A DNA stretch of 64,000 bases from Streptomyces avidinii (GTDB lineage Bacteria > Actinomycetota > Actinomycetes > Streptomycetales > Streptomycetaceae): contig NZ_BMVL01000016.1 in NCBI RefSeq assembly GCF_014650695.1, forward strand, positions 1 to 64,000. The letters run 5' to 3'. The stretch's first letter is position 1. Each line of letters starts with the position of its first letter. Below the pieces are notes generated by a model that was given only the letters and a program-made list of their open reading frames with translations, did not search any database and was not told the DNA's origin. Made by a program: the position numbers and the translations under genes. Below, one piece after another: positions 55,497-62,886 of the stretch.

Positions 55497-57845
55497 TCAG
55501 GACGTTCCGGCCAGGCGGACCAGCAGCGGCGCCGCCCGCTCCCCGCGCACCGAGGTCAGCGACAGCACCGCGTGCCCCGGCGGCACGGCGTGCGCCAGGT
55601 CCGACGCGGACCACCGCTCCCGCTCCACCTGCCGCACGGTCACCGCGTCCGTGGTGACCGCCTTGCCGGTGACGAGCTTGCGGAAGGAATGCATCAGGCG
55701 GGTCAGCGGCTGGTCGGCGAAGACGGTGCGGTGGGTGACGTCCCGCGTCTCCACCCACTCGGTGCCCCAGGCCTCGGCGAACCGCTTGCCGTCCCAGGTG
55801 GTGACCCCGGAGAAGGCCATCCGGCAGCCGACCGCCCCGAGCAGCGGCGTGCGCAGCTCCTCCGGTACGTCGTCCAGCGTGCGGAGAGTGAGCAGGACGC
55901 CCGCGTGCGCCGAGCGCAGCCGCTGGACGCCCCGTACGGTCCCGGCGGTCAGGGTGTGCGAGGCGTCGTCGAGCGCGAGGAAGGCGAACAGGGAACGGTC
56001 GGTACGGGCGGCCGCGGCAGCGTTGAACTGGGCGAGCAGCAGCCGGGCCAGCATCCGGGAGGCGTCGGCGTGCCCGCGCTCGGGCAGGTCGACGCGGACG
56101 CGGATCGGGTGCTCCAGGGCGCGCAGCGAGAACGGCCGACCCTGGCCGGTGGTGTCGAAGAAGCCCGCGAAGGCGGGCCGGTCCAGCAGGGCCACCCGAT
56201 CGGCGAGGGCGGGGCCGGGGTCCGCGGGGGCGCCGTGCTGGCGGGCCCGGGCGTCGAGCTCGCGCAGCATCGCGTGCTGCCCGGTGAGGTCGTGGCGCAG
56301 GGCGTCGAATGCGGTGGGGACCCCGTCGAGCAGCTCGCGCAGTTCGGGCACGGCCGGGAAGCGTTCGTACGCCACCCGGAACGGCCCGAGGAGCTGGGCG
56401 AGGGCGGTGGCGGCGCGGCGTACGTCGATCCCGGGGACGTCCCCGACGAAGGCCTCGGCGAGCAGGGTGGCGGCCTCGTCGGGGTCGGTGGCGCCGCCGT
56501 AGAGGTCGAGGTCGTAGACGGAGGCGGGGTCGCCGACCCGGACCACCACGTCGAAGGCGGCGTCCGGCCCGAGTTGGGCGCCGGCCGCTCCGACGGCGAC
56601 GACGGCGGCCTGGCCGGCGAGCGCCTGGAGCGAGAGCGACTCGACGACGGGCCGCACGAGCTGCCGGGTCTTGCCGGTGCCGGAGGGCCCGACGGCGAGC
56701 AGGGAGGTGCCGAGCACGTCGGGGTCGAGGGCGAGGGCGGTGCCGCGGCGGGAGTACGGGTTGCGCACGCCGTCCTCGACGGTGCCGAGCAGCACCTGCC
56801 GGGCCAGCAGATCGTGCCGGGCGGCCCGCACGGGCAGGTCCCGCGCCCCGGAGGGGTGCACGCAGGCGGCGGCGCCCTTGTCGCGCACGGCGTCGGCGAA
56901 GGCGCGCATGCGGGACGGGTCGACGCGCACGGAGTCCCACGCCCGCCGGATCCGGGCGTAGTCGACGTCATTCATCCGCCCATTCCCGGCCTCCACCTCC
57001 AACCGCTCGGCAACATCCCCCAACCCGGCCCCCCGCAACTGCGGCCACCGCGCGGGGTCGTCCTCCTGCTCTTCCGCAGGTGTCGTCCGGGGACGGTCCG
57101 GGCCGGTCTCGGCCGTGGCCGGCCTGAGCCGGCTCAGCAGGCGCACCGCGCCACCGAGCCAGGCGAAGGCCAGGACTACGGCCACATCGATCGCAGTCTT
57201 CGCCGTGCTGTCGAGCGCGAGGTTGGCTTCTTGATCCGCGCCGTACGGCAGGAACGCGAAGACCAGCTGCCTGAGTGGCAGCTGGTGGTTGTCGACGAGG
57301 AGGAGCGTGACCCAGGCCAACGGGACGACCGCGAGGGCCGGAGCCCAGGGGCCACGCGCGACGACCAGGCGGCTCCAGGCGGTGCGCCAGCTGCCGAGCC
57401 GACCGAATCCGTAGAGGAGGGCCGAGACGAAGAGCAGCTCGTAGATCGGCTTGGCCCGCATCCCGCCCGTCCCCATGACGGGCTCCCCGTTGGCGGCGTA
57501 CCAGCTGTCGGGAGTGAAGAGGTTGAGCGGTGCGTCCCAGAAGGGGATGTACGTATTGCGCATGAGGGACCAGACGAGGACGCACGCCAGGAAGGAGATG
57601 ACGGCTCCGGTGGCAAGAGCCCGGTCAGGGGTCGTCGGCGGCTCCATCTCCGCGCGCGGGGTGTGGCCATAGCGCCATACGCCCGGCTCGGCGACCGGCC
57701 GTGGTGTGCGCAGCCAGTCGGCGATGGTCGGCCCCCGGTCCGGCGCGTGCCGCGGCTTCGGGGGATGCGCCTGGGGGGCGGCGGCAGGTCTCGGTACGCG
57801 ATCCGAGCGGGTCGCCCGTCCGTCGTGCGTGCCGTCGGTGTCCAT
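55497..57845 (-). CDS. Membrane-bound FtsK/TraD-like ATP-binding protein
   Basis: This 782-residue protein has four hydrophobic helices in its first 280 residues (for example ATGAVISFLACVLVW near 78-95 and APALAVVPLAWVTLLLV near 175-192), then a soluble P-loop ATPase domain with GPSGTGKT at 386-393 and a probable Walker B FLALDDASH near 640. The overall layout resembles DNA-translocation or coupling-type ATPases of the FtsK/TraD superfamily. It has no integrase, relaxase or replication partner nearby, and the same neighbourhood (PucR - this gene - gabT) is conserved in streptomycetes, as I recall it. ATG at 57845 follows GGCAGGGG. The substrate is unknown. Confidence 0.78.
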   Translation of the reverse strand: MDTDGTHDGRATRSDRVPRPAAAPQAHPPKPRHAPDRGPTIADWLRTPRPVAEPGVWRYGHTPRAEMEPPTTPDRALATGAVISFLACVLVWSLMRNTYIPFWDAPLNLFTPDSWYAANGEPVMGTGGMRAKPIYELLFVSALLYGFGRLGSWRTAWSRLVVARGPWAPALAVVPLAWVTLLLVDNHQLPLRQLVFAFLPYGADQEANLALDSTAKTAIDVAVVLAFAWLGGAVRLLSRLRPATAETGPDRPRTTPAEEQEDDPARWPQLRGAGLGDVAERLEVEAGNGRMNDVDYARIRRAWDSVRVDPSRMRAFADAVRDKGAAACVHPSGARDLPVRAARHDLLARQVLLGTVEDGVRNPYSRRGTALALDPDVLGTSLLAVGPSGTGKTRQLVRPVVESLSLQALAGQAAVVAVGAAGAQLGPDAAFDVVVRVGDPASVYDLDLYGGATDPDEAATLLAEAFVGDVPGIDVRRAATALAQLLGPFRVAYERFPAVPELRELLDGVPTAFDALRHDLTGQHAMLRELDARARQHGAPADPGPALADRVALLDRPAFAGFFDTTGQGRPFSLRALEHPIRVRVDLPERGHADASRMLARLLLAQFNAAAAARTDRSLFAFLALDDASHTLTAGTVRGVQRLRSAHAGVLLTLRTLDDVPEELRTPLLGAVGCRMAFSGVTTWDGKRFAEAWGTEWVETRDVTHRTVFADQPLTRLMHSFRKLVTGKAVTTDAVTVRQVERERWSASDLAHAVPPGHAVLSLTSVRGERAAPLLVRLAGTS

Positions 57846-58096
57846 GAACCCCTGCCCCCTGCCCGTGCCTGCGCTGCGTCGCTCAATGTAGTTGCCCGGC
57901 GTCGGCCGTGGGCCCGTACCCGCGCTCCGGTTCGACGTGCCGTCCGCAGGACGCCCGCTCCGGTCCTTCCTATGGCCGTCACGGACAAGGACACGCGGTG
58001 ATCACTACCGAACGGAGCATGCAGGACCACCGCTCCCGGGCCTAGCCTGCGGACAAAGAGACAAGTGCGTCCGAAAACACCCCCCAGGAGCCCCCT
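57846..58096. promoter_or_regulatory. Divergent gap between the FtsK/TraD-like gene and gabT
   Basis: The 251-bp gap contains the gabT ribosome binding site (AGGAG before CCCCCT and ATG) and a TAGCCT at about 58042 that could serve as a -10 element. I see no strong operator; a PucR-type site has no consensus I could apply by eye. Confidence 0.35.
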
Positions 58097-59443
58097 ATGA
58101 CCGCTGTTCCGCAGGAGCGCAAGATCGTCACCGCGATCCCCGGCCCCAAGTCGCAGGAGCTGCAGGCCCGCCGCCTGCAGACCGTGGCCGGTGGCGTGGG
58201 CTCCGTGCTGCCCGTCTTCACGGCCCGCGCGGGCGGCGGCATCATCGAGGACGTCGACGGCAACCGCCTGATCGACTTCGGCTCCGGCATCGCCGTGACC
58301 TCGGTCGGCGCCTCGGCCGAGGCCGTCGTGCGCCGCGCCTCCGCGCAGCTCGCCGACTTCACCCACACCTGTTTCATGGTCACCCCGTACGAGGGCTACG
58401 TCGAGGTCTGCGAGGCCCTCGCCGAGCTGACCCCGGGCACCCACGCCAAGAAGTCGGCCCTGTTCAACTCCGGCGCCGAGGCCGTCGAGAACGCCGTCAA
58501 GATCGCCCGTTCGTACACCAAGCGCCAGGCCGTCGTCGTCTTCGACCACGGCTACCACGGCCGTACGAACCTCACCATGGCGCTGACCGCGAAGAACATG
58601 CCGTACAAGCAGGGCTTCGGTCCGTTCGCCCCCGAGGTCTACCGCGTCCCGGTCGCCTACGGCTACCGCTGGCCCACCGGCGCCGAGAACTGCGGCCCCG
58701 AGGCCGCCGCCCAGGCGATCGACGAGATCACCAAGCAGATCGGCGCCGACAACGTCGCCGCGATCATCATCGAGCCGGTCCTCGGCGAGGGCGGCTTCAT
58801 CGAGCCGGCCAAGGGCTTCCTGCCGGCGATCGTGAAGTTCGCCAACGACAACGGCATCGTCTTCGTCGCCGACGAGATCCAGTCCGGTTTCTGCCGCACC
58901 GGCCAGTGGTTCGCGTGCGAGGACGAGGGCATCGTCCCCGACCTGATCACCACCGCCAAGGGCATCGCGGGCGGTCTGCCGCTCGCCGCCGTGACCGGCC
59001 GCGCCGAGATCATGGACGCCGCGCACGCGGGTGGCCTGGGTGGCACCTACGGCGGTAACCCGGTGGCCTGCGCCGGTGCGCTCGGCTCCATCGAGACCAT
59101 GAAGGAGCTCGACCTCAACGCCGCGGCGAAGAAGATCGAGTCCATCATGAAGGCCCGCCTGACGGCCATGCAGGAGAAGTACGACATCATCGGCGACATC
59201 CGCGGCCGCGGCGCCATGATCGCGATCGAGCTCGTCAAGGACCCGGTGTCCAAGACCCCGTTCCCGGAGGCGGCCGGCGCGCTCGCCAAGGCCTGCCACG
59301 CCGAGGGCCTGCTCGTCCTGACCTGTGGCACCTACGGCAACGTGCTCCGCTTCCTCCCGCCGATCGTCATCGGTGAGGACCTGCTGAACGAGGGCATGGA
59401 CCTCATCGAGGCCGCGTTCGCGGCCATCGGCACGGCCATCTGA
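58097..59443 (+). CDS. gabT: 4-aminobutyrate--2-oxoglutarate transaminase
   Basis: GabT transfers the amino group of GABA to 2-oxoglutarate, giving succinate semialdehyde and glutamate. It is a class III PLP aminotransferase: NSGAEAVENAVKIAR near 124-138, DEIQSGFCRTGQ near 259-270 with the cofactor Asp259, and the Schiff-base lysine K288 in TTAKGIAGG. The protein is 448 aa. The start is ATG 58097, six bases after AGGAG. The succinate semialdehyde would then be a candidate substrate for the aldehyde dehydrogenase at 52110. Confidence 0.95.
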   Translation: MTAVPQERKIVTAIPGPKSQELQARRLQTVAGGVGSVLPVFTARAGGGIIEDVDGNRLIDFGSGIAVTSVGASAEAVVRRASAQLADFTHTCFMVTPYEGYVEVCEALAELTPGTHAKKSALFNSGAEAVENAVKIARSYTKRQAVVVFDHGYHGRTNLTMALTAKNMPYKQGFGPFAPEVYRVPVAYGYRWPTGAENCGPEAAAQAIDEITKQIGADNVAAIIIEPVLGEGGFIEPAKGFLPAIVKFANDNGIVFVADEIQSGFCRTGQWFACEDEGIVPDLITTAKGIAGGLPLAAVTGRAEIMDAAHAGGLGGTYGGNPVACAGALGSIETMKELDLNAAAKKIESIMKARLTAMQEKYDIIGDIRGRGAMIAIELVKDPVSKTPFPEAAGALAKACHAEGLLVLTCGTYGNVLRFLPPIVIGEDLLNEGMDLIEAAFAAIGTAI

Positions 59444-59585
59444 TCGAAGGACTAGAACGTGCGCGCGCTGCGACCGGGTCCTACCGGCGGTAACGGGCGG
59501 ACGCTGTGAAGAAGCTGTGGGGGGCCGATGGCGGGAGCGCGATCCTGCTGTCGGTCCCCCTTTCGCTGCCGTACGGTTTCTGCAG

Positions 59586-60365
59586 ATGAGTGAAACACCC
59601 CGCTCCGGGGAAACCGGGGGCGACACCAGTACTGGGCTTCCCCAGCACCGTACTGGGGATGCGTTCGCGCACACTCCTCACCGATCGGACAGCCGTTCGC
59701 CCCAAACCCCCCGGGGCGCCCGGCAACCCGATCCGGGCGGCCGTCCCGGAACCATCCCCCCTGTTCCGGGACGGCCGGCCACTCCTCTCCTGATCGCCGC
59801 GGTCTGCGGCCTCCTCTTCTTCCTGGTCACGTGGCAGGTGCTGGTCTCCGGCCCGCTGCTGGCCCCGGACCACGCGCTGAGCCGCGCCCTGGTGCGCACG
59901 CTCCCGGACTCCGTCACCGAGCGCCTCTCGGACCTCGGCAACATCCCGGTCGCCGTGCCCGTACTCGTCCTGGCCATGGCGTACGCCGCCCGGCGCGGGC
60001 GGCCGCTCGCCGCCGGGGCCGCCGGCCTGGCCATGGCCCTGGTGCCGGCCCTGGTCATCCCCTTCAAGGAGTGGACCGGCCGGCCGGGCCCGCTGGAGCC
60101 CTGGGCCGCCGGCTACTTCCCCTCGGGCCATACGGCCACCGCGGCCGTCGCCTACCTCGGCGCGGCCCTGCTCGTGCGCCCGTACACCCGCCGGGCATGG
60201 CCGACGGCCGTCGCCTTGGTGCTCACGGGGGCGACGGCCGTCGGGCTGATCCTGCGGGGGTGGCACTGGCCGCTGGACGTACTGGCCAGCCTGTTGCTCT
60301 GCACTCCCCTGCTGCTCGGCGTGGCGTGGGTCAGCCGCCGAAGTAGGCGTCGAAGTTCCGGCTGA
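59586..60365 (+). CDS. PAP2-family lipid phosphatase
   Basis: This membrane phosphatase has the three PAP2 motifs: KxxxxxRP at 161-167 (KEWTGRP), PSGH at 179-182, and RxxHxxxD with R224, H227 and D231. Six transmembrane helices cover about 68-240, with a disordered polar N-terminus of 60 residues. Such enzymes act on undecaprenyl pyrophosphate or phosphatidic acid. I start at ATG 59586 (MSETPRSGE), with only a weak ribosome binding site; an ATG at 59517 is less likely. Its last 35 bases overlap the chitinase gene end to end. Confidence 0.9.
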   Translation: MSETPRSGETGGDTSTGLPQHRTGDAFAHTPHRSDSRSPQTPRGARQPDPGGRPGTIPPVPGRPATPLLIAAVCGLLFFLVTWQVLVSGPLLAPDHALSRALVRTLPDSVTERLSDLGNIPVAVPVLVLAMAYAARRGRPLAAGAAGLAMALVPALVIPFKEWTGRPGPLEPWAAGYFPSGHTATAAVAYLGAALLVRPYTRRAWPTAVALVLTGATAVGLILRGWHWPLDVLASLLLCTPLLLGVAWVSRRSRRRSSG

Positions 60366-62133
60366 ACTCCCAGCCGCCGAAGCGGTCCCAGTTGATCGAC
60401 CAGGTCATCAGGCCGCGCAGCCCCGGCCAGGTGCCGTGGGTCCGGTAGGTCCCGCAGTCGGTCTTCTTCGTCAGGCAGTTCAGTGCCTTGTTCACCTCCG
60501 CGGGCGAGGTGTGCCCGTTGCCCGCGTTGGTGGTGGCCGGCAGGCCGATGGCGACCTGGTCCGGGCGCAGGGCCGGAAAGACCCGGGCGGTGTTCCCGGC
60601 GACGGGGAAGCCGGTGAGCAGCATGTCGGTCATGGCGATGTGGAAGTCGGCGCCGCCCATCGAGTGGTACTGGTTGTCGAGGCCCATGATCGAACCCGAG
60701 TTGTAGTCCTGGACGTGGAGCAGCGTGAGGTCGTCGCGCAGGGCGTGGATCACCGGGAGGTACGCTCCGGCGCGCGGGTCCTGGCCGCCCCAGGGGCCGG
60801 ATCCGTAGTACTGGTATCCCAGCTGGACGAAGAAGGTCTCCGGGGCCATGGTCAGGACGAAGTCCGGGCCGTACTTGGCCTTCAGGGTCTTCACGGCCGC
60901 GATCAGGTTGACGACGACCGGGGTGGTGGGCGCCCGGAAGTCGGTGTCCCCGGTGGCCAGGGAGAGCGAGTGGCCCTCGAAGTCGATGTCCAGGCCGTCG
61001 AGGCCGTACTCGTCGATGATGGCGCCGACGGAGGAGACGAAGGCGTCCCGGGTGGCCGTGCTCGCGAGCTGGACCTGGCCGTTCTGGCCGCCGATCGAGA
61101 TCAGCACCTTCTTGCCGGCCGCCTGCTTGGCCTTGATGGCCGCCTTGAACTCCGCCACGGATTCGACGTTCGGGCACTCCGCGACCGGGCAGAGCCGGAA
61201 GCGGATGTCGCCGGAAGTCACCGAAGTGGGTTCGCCGAAGGCGAGGTTGATGACGTCCCAGGAGGCGGGTACGTCGGCCATCCGGACGTGGCCGGAGCCG
61301 TTGGCGAAGCTCGCGTGCAGGTAGCCGACCAGCGCGTGGGCGGGCAGGCCACCGCCGCCGCCCCCGCCGCCGGGCGTGGTCGCGGAGGCGGGGGCGCTCT
61401 GCGGGGAGACGCCCGCCGCGTTCACCGCGCTGACCCGGAAGGTGTACGTGGTGGCCGCGGCGAGGCCGGTCACGGATGCCGAGGCGGAGGTGACGCTCAC
61501 GGGCGCCGCGCCGTCCCGGTGGACGGTGTACGAGGTGGCGCCCGGGACCGCCGACCAGGACAGCGCGACGGAGGTCGACGAGGTGGCGGAAGCGGTCAGG
61601 CCGGTGGGGGCGGCCGGGAGCTGGGGCTGGCCGGGACCGCCGGGGTCCGGGCCGACCAGGGTGAGGTCGTCGGTGACGTGGGCGGGCTGGCCGTACCAGC
61701 CGTGGGTGTAGACCGTCACCGAGGTCGTGGACGGGCCGGTGCGGAAGGTGGTAGCCAGCTGCTTCCACGCACCCGGTGTCTGCGTCCAGGTCGACACGTC
61801 GGTGGTGCCGGTGCCGGTCGCGCCGAGGTAGACGTACGCCCCCTGCACCCAGGCGGCGAGCGTGTACGTCGAGTCGGGCTTGACGGTGACGGCCTGGGCG
61901 CAGCGGGCGTTGTCCTGGCCGGCCGGGGTGGCCCGCAGGGCGGAACCTCCGCCGTGGACGGGTGCGGTGACGGCGGCTCCGCTTCCGCCCGAGCAGCTCC
62001 AGCCGTCGAGTCCGGCCTCGAAGCCGCCGTTGCGTACGAGGTCGGCGTCGGCCGCCGCGGCGGGCGGGCCCGCGGCGAGGAAGCCGGCCACCGCGAGGGC
62101 GGCGGCCGTGAGGAAGGGTAGGGCTCTGCGCAC
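60331..62133 (-). CDS. Secreted GH18 chitinase with CBM and fibronectin III domains
   Basis: The enzyme hydrolyses chitin outside the cell. A signal peptide (about 1-28, ending AAAA) is followed by a carbohydrate-binding module (31-160), a fibronectin type III domain (about 174-255), a glycine linker (GGGGGGGG) and a GH18 catalytic domain (265-600) with the DxxDxDxE motif at D379-E386; E386 is the catalytic acid and YG/W residues line the cleft. The length is 600 aa, as in ChiC-type streptomycete enzymes. The GTG at 62133 has GGAGG six bases upstream. A DasR-type site lies within its promoter. It converges on and overlaps the PAP2 gene. Confidence 0.95.
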   Translation of the reverse strand: MRRALPFLTAAALAVAGFLAAGPPAAAADADLVRNGGFEAGLDGWSCSGGSGAAVTAPVHGGGSALRATPAGQDNARCAQAVTVKPDSTYTLAAWVQGAYVYLGATGTGTTDVSTWTQTPGAWKQLATTFRTGPSTTSVTVYTHGWYGQPAHVTDDLTLVGPDPGGPGQPQLPAAPTGLTASATSSTSVALSWSAVPGATSYTVHRDGAAPVSVTSASASVTGLAAATTYTFRVSAVNAAGVSPQSAPASATTPGGGGGGGGLPAHALVGYLHASFANGSGHVRMADVPASWDVINLAFGEPTSVTSGDIRFRLCPVAECPNVESVAEFKAAIKAKQAAGKKVLISIGGQNGQVQLASTATRDAFVSSVGAIIDEYGLDGLDIDFEGHSLSLATGDTDFRAPTTPVVVNLIAAVKTLKAKYGPDFVLTMAPETFFVQLGYQYYGSGPWGGQDPRAGAYLPVIHALRDDLTLLHVQDYNSGSIMGLDNQYHSMGGADFHIAMTDMLLTGFPVAGNTARVFPALRPDQVAIGLPATTNAGNGHTSPAEVNKALNCLTKKTDCGTYRTHGTWPGLRGLMTWSINWDRFGGWEFSRNFDAYFGG

Positions 62134-62178
62134 AACTGCCTCCGGTGCATGGGGGGATGGAGGGGGTCAGCGGCGCCC

Positions 62179-62207
62179 AAGATGGTCCAGACCAATACCC
62201 TTGTCAA
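62179..62207 (-). promoter_or_regulatory. Chitinase promoter with a DasR-type operator
   Basis: On the minus strand TTGACA (-35, 62202-62207) and CATCTT (-10, 62179-62184) are 17 nt apart. Between them lies the imperfect palindrome TGGTCCAGACCA (plus strand 62183-62194), which matches the DasR box (A/G-TGGTCTAGACCA) that represses chitin and GlcNAc genes in Streptomyces. Relief of repression by chitin-derived sugars is the expected control. Confidence 0.8.
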
Positions 62208-62668
62208 GGCTTTCGGCCCTCCTTCGCGAGCACGCACGCGGCCGCTTCGTGCATCGCGAGCTCCAGCACGGCCGGGTCGGTGAGCGTCCCCTCGCCGTCC
62301 GGAAGTTCCAGCCAGCGCACCCCGCCGGTCGCCCGCCCCGGGTACGGGACCACGATCCAGGTCCCGCGCCCGGCACCCCGTACGCCCGTGCCGAGCCACC
62401 GGGACGCCGTGCCGGCGGGCACGAAGAAGCCCAGCCGGGAGTCGCCGAAGTCGGCGAGCACCGGGCCGGGCCGGCCGAGGAGCAGGCGGAGCACGTCGAG
62501 GGTGGGCCGCCCCAGCTTCCCGGGCAGGATCAGCACGTCCCAGCGCCGGCCGGCGGGCAGCAGGGCGACCCCGAGGGGGTTGCGCTCCCACTCCCACCGA
62601 CAGCCCTCCGGATCCGGCGCCACCGATACCAGCCAGTCCACTGCCGTCTTGGCCCCCGGAATCGTCAT
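62204..62668 (-). CDS. Hypothetical protein, weak likeness to PrimPol N-termini
   Basis: The 154-residue product starts MTIPGAKTAVDWLVSVAPDPEG and has short segments (GVALLPAGRRWDVL, RLGFFVPAGTASRWL, GTWIVVPYPG) that remind me of the N-terminal half of bifunctional primase/polymerase-like proteins of actinobacteria, but no catalytic residues are visible. It is probably a small conserved streptomycete protein. Its stop codon (62204-62206) lies inside the -35 region of the chitinase promoter. The gap of 218 bp upstream, to the oxidoreductase, contains a short palindrome. Confidence 0.6.
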   Translation of the reverse strand: MTIPGAKTAVDWLVSVAPDPEGCRWEWERNPLGVALLPAGRRWDVLILPGKLGRPTLDVLRLLLGRPGPVLADFGDSRLGFFVPAGTASRWLGTGVRGAGRGTWIVVPYPGRATGGVRWLELPDGEGTLTDPAVLELAMHEAAACVLAKEGRKP

Positions 62669-62769
62669 CGCCCGGCCTCCGTTCCCTGTAGGTGAGGGGT
62701 TCTCACCGGGAGAGAGCGGGGCCGGGCGTGATTATGACGCGGGTTTCGTTACTCCATGGTAGTGAATCG

Positions 62770-62784
62770 GGTCACACGGTGACC
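62770..62784. promoter_or_regulatory. Short palindrome GGTCAC-ACG-GTGACC
   Basis: A 6-bp inverted repeat with a 3-base centre lies in the gap between the oxidoreductase gene and the hypothetical protein gene. It could be a regulator binding site. The rest of the gap, 62669-62886, holds no other structure that I can support. Confidence 0.35.
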
Positions 62785-62886
62785 GGCGGTCCGCGCCGGG
62801 CGCACGGTGGTGGCACGCGGCGGAACACGTGGGGCGGGAGGCGTGGGGCGGGAAGCGCGCGCCGAGCGGTCCGCGGCGGCAAGGGC

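Noticed and set aside
55497..57845. Integrated conjugative element
   Set aside because: Only one coupling-like ATPase is present. There is no integrase, replication protein, tRNA target, or direct repeat at its borders.
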